A stretch of DNA of 62,916 bases from Mycobacterium sp. Its GTDB lineage: Bacteria > Actinomycetota > Actinomycetes > Mycobacteriales > Mycobacteriaceae. Shown in pieces: positions 16,589-24,338 of the stretch. Every line of letters begins with the position of its first letter. Within the stretch, counting starts at the first letter, position 1. The notes beneath the pieces are model-generated. The model had not been told where the DNA came from and searched no databases. It saw only the letters and a program-made list of their open reading frames with translations. Both the position numbers and the translations under genes were made by a program. Location: positions 1 to 62,916 of the forward strand of contig JARLGR010000267.1 of NCBI GenBank assembly GCA_031292665.1, given 5' to 3'.

Positions 16589-18028
16589 CTACCGCAGGAG
16601 GTCTTTGATCACCTTGCCGGTGGCGTTGAGGGGCAACGCCTCGAGGAACTCGACCGTGCGCGGCACCTTGAAGCCCGCCATGCGTTGGCGGCACCAGCCG
16701 ATCAATTCCTCGGCGCTGACGGTGTCTTTCCGGACAACGAACGCCTTGCCGACCTGTCCGAGCCGCTCGTCGGGAACACCGATGACCGCCGCCTGCGCGA
16801 CGGCCGGGTGGTTCATCAGGAAGCCCTCGATCTCGGCCGGATAGGCGTTGAATCCACCGACGATGTACATGTCCTTCTTGCGCCCGACGACCCGCAGCCG
16901 CCCCGCTTCGTCGAAGTTGCCCAGATCTCCCGTGTGCAGCCAGCCGTCGGCGTCGATCGCCTCGGCGGTGCCAACCGGATCGTCCAGGTAGCCCTGCATG
17001 ACGCCGTAGCCACGGACCAGCACCTCGCCGTCGTCGGCGATGCGCACCTCGACTCCCTCGCACGGCAGACCGGCGGTGGTGGCCACGTCCTCGAAGGAGT
17101 CGCCGGGCCGGGACAAGGTGACATTGCCGGCCTCGGTGAGCCCATAACCCGTCATCACCGTCTGGAACGGCAGTTCGTTATGGATGCGCCGCACCAGTTC
17201 GACCGGGATGTCGGCGGCGCCGGTCACGCCGGCCCGCAGGGTCGAGAGTTTGGACTTGTCACGAACCGTCAGCAACGAGTGGTAGAGCGTCGGCGGTCCG
17301 GGAAGCATCGTGATGCGTTCCCGTTGAACGAGATCGACGACCGCGTCGAGGTCGAACACCGCGACCGGGAGCATCGTCGCGCCGCGCAGGAAGGACGTGA
17401 CGAGTCCCGCTTTCAAGCCGAACGTGTGGAAGTACGGGTTGATCTGCAGGTAGCGGTCGCCCTCGCGCAGGTCCGCCAGCGTCGCCCACTCCTCGTACAT
17501 TCGCAGCGTCTGGCGGTGGTTCATCATCGCGCCCTTGGGGCGGCCGGTCGTGCCCGAGGTGAAGATGATGTCGGCGATGTCGGTGCCGCTCACCGGTTGC
17601 CCGAAAGGGGAACCACCGGAGAGGAAGTCGGATTTCAGATCGATGACCGGTATCCCCGCGGGCGCGGTGTAGTCCTGGTCCAGGAATCCCTTCTGCACCA
17701 GGACGGCCCGTGCCCCGCTGCGGGTGATGATGTCGCCCGCTTCTTCGGTCTTGAACCGCGTGTTGACCGGCACTAGGACGCCACCGGCCGTGAGCAGCCC
17801 GAATGCGGCGATGATCCACTCGGCCGAATTGGGTGCCCAGATGGCGATTCGGTCGCCCTTGTCGACGCCGAGGTCGGCGAAAGCGCCTGCGGCGCAACGT
17901 ATCCGGTCGACGATTTGGACGAACGTGAGACGCAGCGGACCGTCGACGACGGCTTCCGCATCACCGAAGCGGTCCGCCGCACTCAGGACCATCTCGGGGA
18001 TGGTGTCCCAGTTTGGCTGGTCTGTCAC
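16589..18028 (-). CDS. Acyl-CoA synthetase (FadD family)
   Basis: An AMP-forming ligase of 479 residues that activates a carboxylic acid to its CoA thioester using ATP. The adenylation P-loop FTSGTTGRPKGAM is at 156-168, followed by the GYGLTEAG motif and the hinge region GRKKDMYIVGGFNAYPAEIE. The catalytic C-terminal lysine lies in NATGKVIKDLL. The GTG at 18028 overlaps the stop of the amidohydrolase gene (GTGA), so both are read from the same message under the 19238 palindrome. The chain-length or ring substrate is not predictable. A longer upstream frame is a shadow of the amidohydrolase. Confidence 0.9.
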   Translation of the reverse strand: MTDQPNWDTIPEMVLSAADRFGDAEAVVDGPLRLTFVQIVDRIRCAAGAFADLGVDKGDRIAIWAPNSAEWIIAAFGLLTAGGVLVPVNTRFKTEEAGDIITRSGARAVLVQKGFLDQDYTAPAGIPVIDLKSDFLSGGSPFGQPVSGTDIADIIFTSGTTGRPKGAMMNHRQTLRMYEEWATLADLREGDRYLQINPYFHTFGLKAGLVTSFLRGATMLPVAVFDLDAVVDLVQRERITMLPGPPTLYHSLLTVRDKSKLSTLRAGVTGAADIPVELVRRIHNELPFQTVMTGYGLTEAGNVTLSRPGDSFEDVATTAGLPCEGVEVRIADDGEVLVRGYGVMQGYLDDPVGTAEAIDADGWLHTGDLGNFDEAGRLRVVGRKKDMYIVGGFNAYPAEIEGFLMNHPAVAQAAVIGVPDERLGQVGKAFVVRKDTVSAEELIGWCRQRMAGFKVPRTVEFLEALPLNATGKVIKDLLR

Positions 18029-19215
18029 ACCGAGACGAGACGAGCGAGGTTCCCGCCCATGATCTTCGCCTGGTCGTCGATGGGCAGGTGCGACAGCGCG
18101 TTGATGTAGTAGGTCGGCTCCGCCAGCCCTTCCGGGTGCGGCCAGTCCGAGCCGTACAGCACCTGATCCACACCGACGAGGTTGACCAGATCGTCGATGC
18201 CCTCCTCGAAGAACGGGCTGACGTACATCCGGTTCTTGATGAGCTCGACGGGGTCGCTCGGGAAAACTTCCGGGGCCTTCCGGTAGACCTCGGCCAGGCC
18301 GTCCAGCAGCGGGAACATCCACTTCGAACCGGCCTCGACGATCGCGACCTTCAGCTTGGGATGGCGGTAGAGCCCACCGTGGATCGCCCACGACGCCACC
18401 GAGTCCTGGATCGGCCGCCACTCGTTGAGGATGCCCATCGCATTGGTTTGGAACGGCAGCATCTCCTGGTCGGCACCGTCCCACTCCGAGGTGTACCGGG
18501 AGTAGCCGCTGTCGCTGGAGTGCATGCCGACCAGCACGTCGTACTCGACGACCCGCTCCCAGAACGGGTCGAACTCGGGCAGCGCGAACGACCGGGGGCC
18601 ACGGAAGCCGGGAACCGGAGCCGGGCGGACCAAGATGCAACGCGCACCACGCTTGACCGCCCACTCCAGCTCCTCGATCGCCTTCTCGACGATCGGCAGG
18701 GTGATCACTGGGGTGGTGAAGATCCGGTTCTGGTAGTTGAAGCCCCAGACCTCATCGAGCCACTGGTTCAGCGCATGGACCAGGACGTGGATGGCGACCG
18801 GATCGTCGCGCAGCCGCTCCTCGATCAGGCTGGCCAACGTCGGGAACATCAGAGTGCGGTCCAGGCCCAACTCGTTCATCTGCTCCAGGCGCGGGCCGGG
18901 CTCGAAAAACGCCGGGATCGCGCGCATCGGCTCACCGAACAGCTCACGCTTGCTCTTGCCATCCGGGTTGCCGGACTTGAAGTACTCCTCCCACGCACCC
19001 GGCCGGGCGACGACCTCGAAGGTCGGGTTGGGAATGTAGTTGCTGATCTGGCCGCGCAGCGCAATCTTGGTGCGCCCGTTGACCTGCACGTACTGGACGT
19101 AGTCCTTGTACTCCTTGGGCAGGAACTTGGTCAGCGCTTCCGGCGGCTCGTAGAGATGATTATCCGCGTCAAAGAGCGGGAACGGGACGTCCACCCGATG
19201 CGACAATTGCCCCAT
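18025..19215 (-). CDS. Amidohydrolase family protein (PF04909, ACMSD-like)
   Basis: A TIM-barrel metal-dependent hydrolase or decarboxylase of 396 residues. DADNHLYEP near residue 16 supplies the first-strand ligands, and YGSDWPHPEG near residue 364 supplies the conserved Asp and the C-terminal signature. GGAGG sits 5 nt before the ATG at 19215 and fixes the start. The palindrome GAGAATACTATTCTC (19238-19252) lies 22 nt upstream. The gene is coupled to the downstream acyl-CoA synthetase, suggesting it generates or consumes a carboxylic acid for activation. Two further amidohydrolases sit at 50449 and 51562. Confidence 0.85.
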   Translation of the reverse strand: MGQLSHRVDVPFPLFDADNHLYEPPEALTKFLPKEYKDYVQYVQVNGRTKIALRGQISNYIPNPTFEVVARPGAWEEYFKSGNPDGKSKRELFGEPMRAIPAFFEPGPRLEQMNELGLDRTLMFPTLASLIEERLRDDPVAIHVLVHALNQWLDEVWGFNYQNRIFTTPVITLPIVEKAIEELEWAVKRGARCILVRPAPVPGFRGPRSFALPEFDPFWERVVEYDVLVGMHSSDSGYSRYTSEWDGADQEMLPFQTNAMGILNEWRPIQDSVASWAIHGGLYRHPKLKVAIVEAGSKWMFPLLDGLAEVYRKAPEVFPSDPVELIKNRMYVSPFFEEGIDDLVNLVGVDQVLYGSDWPHPEGLAEPTYYINALSHLPIDDQAKIMGGNLARLVSV

Positions 19216-19237
19216 GGAATCCTCCTTCGCGTTTTGT

Positions 19238-19252
19238 GAGAATACTATTCTC
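19238..19252. promoter_or_regulatory. Operator candidate, site A of the GAKAAT-N3-ATTCTC family
   Basis: GAGAATACTATTCTC: two perfect 7-bp half-sites around one base. It lies 22 nt before the amidohydrolase-fadD operon start. It is the best-conserved copy of a palindrome found at seven other intergenic places in the window. Confidence 0.75.
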
Positions 19253-19358
19253 TTGATGTGCAAGCCGCAACATGCCGCTGACGACAGATCGGGCGTGGCC
19301 TCGATCGCCTGCCATTCGGGGTGACTTTCGCTATCAGCTTGCTTGGGGTGAACACCGT

Positions 19359-19643
19359 ATGGAAAGCCGAACGGGAGGTGCTGCCGCGGTTCCCCGCGAA
19401 GGGCGCGAGGCCTTGCGGATGGACGGACCGGCGTCGGCCTATGAGTCGATCTCGCCACCGGTGCACTTCCTGGTCGGCCAACACAGCCCCACCTACTTCC
19501 TGACTGCGGCAACCGAGATAACCGCCAAGTTGCCCGCCGGCCGCGTCACCGTCATGCCGGGCCTGGACCACCGCGGCCCGCTGGCGCGACCGCGGCCCGT
19601 CGCCAAGGCCTACCTCGAGCTCGCGCTCAACACGTGGCGATGA
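19359..19643 (+). pseudogene. C-terminal remnant of an alpha/beta hydrolase
   Basis: The frame at about 19430-19643 reads SPPVHFLVGQHSPTYFLTAA followed by LPAGRVTVMPGLDH and then LELALNTW. This matches the C-terminal part of alpha/beta hydrolases: the strand carrying the acid residue, the GxxSP loop and the final GH/DH histidine. There is no nucleophile elbow and no N-terminal half, and the upstream part of the frame is unrelated in character, so this is a decayed fragment. It overlaps the end of the convergent lipoprotein gene by 17 nt. It could also be a small novel protein, which I think less likely. Confidence 0.5.
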
Positions 19644-20049
19644 TCTTGAACGTCGCGGTAGCCGGTTCTCCGGGTTTGTCCGACGTGTAGCCATGGGCGG
19701 TGCCGGTAATGGTGAGTTTGTCGCCGCTGAAGCTCGTGTTGGCGTCCCCGCCGTCGTCTTTCGAGTACAGCCCGGTAAAGCCACCCAGATTCTGGATGCG
19801 GACGGACTCCGCGGCCTGCGGCTCAGCGCGGCCGTCGATGACGACCTTGGCCCCCGCAAAGTCGCCGCCGATGTCGATCGTCCGGTACCACTCCTGCTGA
19901 TAGCACTTGACGACGTTGATCTTCGCGTCGTTTCCGTTGACGGTCACCGATGCCGTGCTGGAGAGGGGGGTTTGCGGCTTTGGGCTGCACGCGCCGAGGC
20001 CGGCGACGGCGAGCGTCGTAGCGACCACCGCGGCGATGCGCTCGTACAT
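19627..20049 (-). CDS. LpqH-like (19-kDa antigen family) lipoprotein
   Basis: A protein of 140 residues with a lipoprotein signal peptide: MYERIAAVVATTLAVAGLGAC, lipobox LGAC with lipidated Cys21. The mature part (VTVNGNDAKINVVKCYQQ, then DIGGDFAGAKVVIDG and TFKIIATC) resembles the mycobacterial 19-kDa lipoprotein family, with two cysteines that could pair. The precise role is unknown; family members are surface antigens. It starts at ATG 20049 and is divergent from a crotonase gene. The shared 108-nt region holds two copies of the palindromic operator. Confidence 0.8.
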   Translation of the reverse strand: MYERIAAVVATTLAVAGLGACSPKPQTPLSSTASVTVNGNDAKINVVKCYQQEWYRTIDIGGDFAGAKVVIDGRAEPQAAESVRIQNLGGFTGLYSKDDGGDANTSFSGDKLTITGTAHGYTSDKPGEPATATFKIIATC

Positions 20050-20092
20050 GAGGCCACCTCGATCCTTCGCACGCAAGCTCCGGGCCTGCTGC

Positions 20093-20107
20093 GATGATGT
20101 TATTCTC
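20093..20107. promoter_or_regulatory. Operator candidate, site F
   Basis: GATGATGTTATTCTC: half-sites GATGAT and ATTCTC with a 3-nt centre, 43 nt from the lipoprotein start. It forms a pair with site G, 7 nt to its right. Confidence 0.55.
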
Positions 20108-20114
20108 CCCCAAA

Positions 20115-20129
20115 GAGAATGCCAATATC
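20115..20129. promoter_or_regulatory. Operator candidate, site G, nested in a second inverted repeat
   Basis: GAGAATGCCAATATC matches the left half exactly and the right half weakly. The same bases also form GAGAATGCC-N6-GGCATTTTC (20115-20138), a 9-bp inverted repeat with one mismatch. It lies 28 nt before the crotonase GTG. Confidence 0.5.
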
Positions 20130-20157
20130 GGCATTTTCGCCCGAGGAGCGATGACGC

Positions 20158-20904
20158 GTGGTGGACCTGGAGTTCGAGGACGGGTTGGCGGTGCTGACGA
20201 TCGACCGTCCCCACGCACGCAACGCCATCTCGCTGGACACCATGGGTCAGCTGGAGAAGGCACTCGACGCGGCGGCGGGCGCCCGAACACTCGTCATCAA
20301 GGGCGCCGGCGACCGGGCTTTTGTGTCGGGCGGCGACCTCAAGGAGCTCAGCGCGCTGCGGACCGAGGAGGACGCCGCGGCGATGGCGAAACGGATGCGG
20401 TCGATCTGCGATCAGCTTGCGAGCTTCCCCGCTCCGGTAATCGCCGCGCTGAACGGACACGCCCTTGGCGGCGGCGCCGAGGTCGCTGTCGCGGCCGACA
20501 TCCGGATTGCTGCCGACGACGTCAGGATCGCCTTCAACCAGGTGACGCTGGAGATCATGCCGGCCTGGGGCGGCGCCGAACGATTGGCCGCGATTGTCGG
20601 CAAGAGCCAAGCGCTGTTGTTGGCCGGCACCGGAACCGCCCTGGATGCCGTCGAGGCCGAGCGTATCGGCCTGGTGGACAAGGTGATTCCCCGCGCCTCC
20701 TTCGACGAGGGGTGGCGATCGATCGCCGGGGCGCTGGCGCGCCATCCAGCGGCCGAGATAAAACGCGTAATCAGCGGAGTTTCGCCGGATGAAGCGATAA
20801 CATCCTTTGCACGGCTGTGGGTTGCCGACGCCCACTGGCGGGCCGCAGAGCGGGTGATGAACCGCACCGCCAGTCCGCGCCCGGCGGCCGGAGGAGCGTC
20901 ATGA
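20158..20904 (+). CDS. Enoyl-CoA hydratase / crotonase family protein
   Basis: A crotonase of 248 residues. The oxyanion loop and first catalytic acid are present (HALGGGAEVAV, Glu108). The second acid of true hydratases (the Glu of the PExxLG..P..GG motif) is replaced: the segment reads FNQVTLEIMPAWGG with Gln128 at that place. The enzyme may therefore be an isomerase, decarboxylase or hydrolase of the superfamily rather than a hydratase. The start is GTG 20158 with GAGGAG upstream. The gene overlaps the next, secreted, gene by ATGA. Confidence 0.85.
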   Translation: MVDLEFEDGLAVLTIDRPHARNAISLDTMGQLEKALDAAAGARTLVIKGAGDRAFVSGGDLKELSALRTEEDAAAMAKRMRSICDQLASFPAPVIAALNGHALGGGAEVAVAADIRIAADDVRIAFNQVTLEIMPAWGGAERLAAIVGKSQALLLAGTGTALDAVEAERIGLVDKVIPRASFDEGWRSIAGALARHPAAEIKRVISGVSPDEAITSFARLWVADAHWRAAERVMNRTASPRPAAGGAS

Positions 20905-21323
20905 ACACTGTGAAAAAAATGCTGGCCTCAAGCGCGGCGATGCTGGTGGCAGGCGCGGGTCTGGTGGCGAGCACGGCACCCGCACAGGCTGACCCGGTCT
21001 GGCATCAGGTCGTTTACATCGTCTCGGCCCGAAATCCGGCCTACGTCGACATCTTCTACCAAGACCAGGACCCGACGACCTTCTCCGACTACAGCCACAA
21101 CAATTACCAATTCACCCCGCAGGTCCATGCGGATGTCGCTCCCGGTAAGCCGTGGGTTCAGCCGGTGAACCTGCTGAACCCCGATCAGTGGGCGATGGTC
21201 ACCGCGACCATGGGCCGTGAACCGGGAACACCGGGCATTCAGTGTGACCTGTCGGTGGACGGGAAGGTCGTGGTGTCCAAGGTTGGATCCAGGGGCGCGC
21301 TCTGCTCGTTGCGCCCCTGGTGA
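20901..21323 (+). CDS. Secreted MmpS-like protein
   Basis: A protein of 140 residues with a cleavable signal peptide (residues 1-31, ending STAPAQA-D). The mature domain has the pattern of the MmpS periplasmic beta-sandwich: an early strand HQVVYIVSA, NPAYVDIFYQD, and the late CDLSVDGKVVVSK segment with a Cys pair (CDL..ALCSL). Unlike MmpS proteins it has no retained anchor and no mmpL neighbour. The ATG overlaps the crotonase stop, with GGAGGAG upstream, so a cytoplasmic CoA enzyme and a secreted protein are translationally coupled. Confidence 0.7.
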   Translation: MNTVKKMLASSAAMLVAGAGLVASTAPAQADPVWHQVVYIVSARNPAYVDIFYQDQDPTTFSDYSHNNYQFTPQVHADVAPGKPWVQPVNLLNPDQWAMVTATMGREPGTPGIQCDLSVDGKVVVSKVGSRGALCSLRPW

Positions 21324-21949
21324 ACCACCCAGGCCGGCGGCATGCCCGCGATTGGCTGCGGCTCGCCTTCCAGACGGCGCAGGTAGCTTTCCACCAACGT
21401 GATGGTTTCGGCGTGACCGCCGGACATGCCGATCGCCTGCTCGAGCACCAGAAACCGCGACAGGCTGGTCATGAGCACCGTCCAGACCACCGGCGGCAGG
21501 TCGCCGCCGCCTTCCCCGTAGCGGTGCAGCGCGGCCGCCACGGCTTGCCGTTGTTCGTCACGGAATCGTTCCGCGTAGTAAGCGATTTCGGCGCGCATTT
21601 CCTTGCGATGGTTTGCCAGCGCCATGAACTCCATCGAAATCCGGGTGAAGGCCGGATCGGTGCCGAATCTCCACAGGGCCCACAACGGCTGGGGCGATTG
21701 CAGCACCTGCGCCTGCACCTGCAGCCCTTCTTCGGCCCGGCGGCGGAAGACCTCCAGGAACAACTCCTCCATGGTGCGGAAGTAGTAGTGCACCAACTGG
21801 GGCTTCAATCCCGCCTTGTTGGCGAGACGACGAGATGTCACCGCGGCGTAGCCCTCTTCGACCATGAGCCGTTCGGCCGCGTCGAGCAGCAAGGCGCGAT
21901 TCTTCGCGTCCGGCGCCCCGATCCTGCGGGCCACGGAAGCAGATGTCAT
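21239..21949 (-). CDS. TetR family transcriptional regulator
   Basis: A protein of 236 residues. The N-terminal helix-turn-helix is RALLLDAAERLMVEEGYAAV followed by SRRLANKAGLKPQLVHYYFR (about 18-58), typical of TetR/AcrR. The C-terminal part binds a ligand and dimerises. The ATG at 21949 has GGAG upstream; the frame-extended start at 22132 is rejected. The gene is convergent with and overlaps the MmpS-like gene by 85 nt. It is divergent from a P450 across 217 nt containing an inverted repeat at 22063-22082. It is one candidate for control of the scattered 15-bp operator. Confidence 0.9.
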   Translation of the reverse strand: MTSASVARRIGAPDAKNRALLLDAAERLMVEEGYAAVTSRRLANKAGLKPQLVHYYFRTMEELFLEVFRRRAEEGLQVQAQVLQSPQPLWALWRFGTDPAFTRISMEFMALANHRKEMRAEIAYYAERFRDEQRQAVAAALHRYGEGGGDLPPVVWTVLMTSLSRFLVLEQAIGMSGGHAETITLVESYLRRLEGEPQPIAGMPPAWVVHQGRNEQSAPLDPTLDTTTFPSTDRSH

Positions 21950-22062
21950 CTCTGTACTCCGTCTCTTGACGCGCTCCCCGGCTTCCCCACGTCGACCATT
22001 GCCAGATGCTAGCGAGATGGTATCCCTCCGGCGTCGTGACCTTGACCCTGACAATAACGCCA

Positions 22063-22082
22063 TGCTAAGCAGGTGCTCAGCA
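22063..22082. promoter_or_regulatory. Inverted repeat between TetR and P450 genes
   Basis: TGCTAAGCA-GG-TGCTCAGCA, 9-bp arms with one mismatch, 113 nt from the TetR start and 84 nt from the P450 start. The geometry suits a TetR autoregulatory operator, but its sequence is unlike the 15-bp motif found elsewhere. Confidence 0.5.
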
Positions 22083-22166
22083 ATTGACGTGCGTCGAATC
22101 GGGCGGCGCGCGTCTCGCTGCCGAACCATCATTTAGCCAACGCCGGCTTTTGGAGGCACACAGGAC

Positions 22167-23462
22167 ATGAGCGACTACGAAACGATCGACTTCTTCACCG
22201 ATCCGTCCCTCGTGCCCGACCCGCACCCCTACTTCGACTACCTGCGCAGCCAAAATCCGGTGCTGCGGCTGCCGCACCACGGCGTCGTCGCCGTCACCGG
22301 CTACGAAGAGGCCACCGAAATCTATAAAGACACCGACACGTTCTCGAACATCGTCGCGCTCGGCGGGCCCTTCCCGCCGCTCCCGTTCCAGCCCGAGGGC
22401 GACGACATCAGCGCACAGATCGACCAGCACCGCACCTATTTTCCGATGCACGAGCACATGGTCACCATGGATCCACCGGACCACACCCGGGCCCGATCGG
22501 TGCTGAGCAAGCTGCTGACGCCCAGCCGGCTGAAGCAGAACGAGGAGTTCATGTGGCGCCTCGCCGACCGTCAGCTCGACGAGTTTCTGACCAACGGCGA
22601 GTGCGAGTTCATCAGCGAATACTCAAAACCTTTCGCCACTCTGGTGATCGCCGATCTGCTCGGCGTTCCCGAGGAGGATCACAAGGAGTTCCGGACCGTC
22701 TTGGGTGCCGACCGTCCCGGCGCCCGGGTCGGGGCACTCGATCACGAATCGGTCGGCATCAACCCATTAGAGTGGCTCGACGACAAATTCTGCTCCTACA
22801 TCGACGACCGCCGCCGCGATCCGCGCAACGACGTGCTGACCGCTCTCGCGACGGCGAAGTATCCGGACGGATCCACACCCGAGGTCATCGAAATCTCCCG
22901 CTCAGCCACGTTCCTCTTTGCCGCCGGGCAGGAAACCACGGCGAAACTGCTCAGCGCGGCGCTTCAGGTCATCGGTGACCGGCCCGACGTGCAACGGCAG
23001 TTGCGCGACGACCGCAGCCTGATTCCCGCGTTCATCGAGGAATCGCTGCGGATGGAGAGCCCCGTCAAGTGCGACTCGCGGCTGGCCCGCCGGGCCACCC
23101 GCGTCGGCGGTGTCGACATACCCGCCGGAACCGTGGTCATGGTGCTACCGGGCGCCGCCAACCGCGACCCGCGCCGCTTCGAGAACCCGCACGAGTTCGA
23201 CCTCCACCGAAAGAACGTGCGCGAACACATGGCCTTCGCTCGCGGCGTCCACTCCTGCCCCGGCGGACCACTCGCCCGAGTGGAGGGCCGTGTCTCGATC
23301 GAGCGCATCCTGGACCGGATGTCGGACATCGAGATCGACGAGGCCCACCACGGGCCGAGCGCCGAGCGCCGCTATAGCTACGAGCCGACCTATATCTTGC
23401 GGGGCTTAAGCGAACTGCACCTGGCGTTCACGACCGCCGACTCGGTCGCGCCTGTGGGTTGA
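22167..23462 (+). CDS. Cytochrome P450
   Basis: A haem-thiolate monooxygenase of 431 residues. The haem ligand is Cys364 in FARGVHSCPGG. The I-helix oxygen-activation motif is AGQETT (about 252-257) and the ExxR pair is in EESLRME. It needs a ferredoxin and a reductase, but none adjoins it. It is clearly a paralogue of the P450 at the right edge of the window (shared NRDPRRF, HSCPG and PTYILRGL..LHL). It is divergent from the TetR gene and followed by the oxidase-like cluster on the other strand. The substrate is unknown. Confidence 0.92.
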   Translation: MSDYETIDFFTDPSLVPDPHPYFDYLRSQNPVLRLPHHGVVAVTGYEEATEIYKDTDTFSNIVALGGPFPPLPFQPEGDDISAQIDQHRTYFPMHEHMVTMDPPDHTRARSVLSKLLTPSRLKQNEEFMWRLADRQLDEFLTNGECEFISEYSKPFATLVIADLLGVPEEDHKEFRTVLGADRPGARVGALDHESVGINPLEWLDDKFCSYIDDRRRDPRNDVLTALATAKYPDGSTPEVIEISRSATFLFAAGQETTAKLLSAALQVIGDRPDVQRQLRDDRSLIPAFIEESLRMESPVKCDSRLARRATRVGGVDIPAGTVVMVLPGAANRDPRRFENPHEFDLHRKNVREHMAFARGVHSCPGGPLARVEGRVSIERILDRMSDIEIDEAHHGPSAERRYSYEPTYILRGLSELHLAFTTADSVAPVG

Positions 23463-23474
23463 AACTCGCTCGCT

Positions 23475-23756
23475 CTACCGGATCCGCATTCCGATGAAGT
23501 AGCAGCCGAGCAGGCTCGCCGCGATTATCAGCACCCAGGCATCGGTCAGGCGGCACAGCAAGGCGGGAGCCTGCCGTACTTCCATGAACTCCCGAAAGAT
23601 GATGCGCACCTTGATGAGTGCGATCACGATGACGCTCGAGGTGACCACCGCGCTTGAGCTCGGCGACCCGTTGGCGGTGTGGTCGATCCACAGATAGGCC
23701 AGCGTCAACGACGCCAGGATCACCCATACGACCATCAGCCGTTTGTTGAACTTCAT
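23475..23756 (-). CDS. Prokaryotic cytochrome c oxidase subunit IV-like protein
   Basis: A protein of 93 residues with three predicted transmembrane helices (about 8-25, 35-52 and 70-90). IVIALIKVRIIFREFMEVR is the characteristic middle segment of the COX4_pro family. Such subunits stabilise haem-copper oxidases. It is the last gene of a four-gene run on the minus strand (spacing 3 nt to the subunit III gene). No subunit I or II gene is present. Confidence 0.8.
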   Translation of the reverse strand: MKFNKRLMVVWVILASLTLAYLWIDHTANGSPSSSAVVTSSVIVIALIKVRIIFREFMEVRQAPALLCRLTDAWVLIIAASLLGCYFIGMRIR

Positions 23757-23759
23757 TTC

Positions 23760-24338
23760 TCACCTCACCACGTACAGCAGCGCAAAGATGAGCACCCAGA
23801 GGAAGTCGACGGTGTGCCAATAGGTGGCGCAGGTCTCGACGAGCTGCTGGGACCTTCGTGCCGCACTCCGGAGTTGGTAGACGATGACCCCGAGGGCGAC
23901 GAACCCGATCAGCAGGTGGACGAAGTGGATCCCGGTGAAAAAGAAGTAGTAGGTGAAGAAGTCGTTGCTGTCCACGCCGTTGCCCATGCGAACCAGCCGG
24001 GCCCACTCAAACACTTTGAAAAACAGGAACACCGCGGCGAACGAGGCCGTGACGGCGACGTCCCTGAGCGCCGCTCGGTAGGCGCCGGCGCGGGACGACT
24101 GAACACACCGTGCCACCGACCAGGAACTCAGCAGCAAGACGAGGGTGTTGAAAACTCCGATACGTAGGTCGAGCTGCGCCTGGGCGTGCAGGTAAAGCTC
24201 GGGACTTCGGGCGCGATAGAACAGGTAGAAGCCGAAATACGCTGTGAAGATCAGCGTCTCGAATAATACGAAGGCCCACATGTCCGGCTGGCCCGGGACG
24301 AACCTGGCGCGTCTGCTCGCTTCGCCGAGTTCGGACAT
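23760..24338 (-). CDS. Haem-copper oxidase subunit III-like protein (NorE type)
   Basis: A protein of 192 residues with five predicted membrane helices. DMWAFVLFETLIFTAYFGFY near the start, FTYYFFFTGIHFVHLLIGF (about 127-145) and CATYWHTVDFLWVLIF near the end match the short, five-helix subunit III / NorE family. Its ATG overlaps the stop of the upstream gene by one base. It is adjacent to a subunit IV-like gene. The catalytic subunit is absent here, so it either works with the housekeeping oxidase or with the two upstream membrane proteins. Confidence 0.85.
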   Translation of the reverse strand: MSELGEASRRARFVPGQPDMWAFVLFETLIFTAYFGFYLFYRARSPELYLHAQAQLDLRIGVFNTLVLLLSSWSVARCVQSSRAGAYRAALRDVAVTASFAAVFLFFKVFEWARLVRMGNGVDSNDFFTYYFFFTGIHFVHLLIGFVALGVIVYQLRSAARRSQQLVETCATYWHTVDFLWVLIFALLYVVR

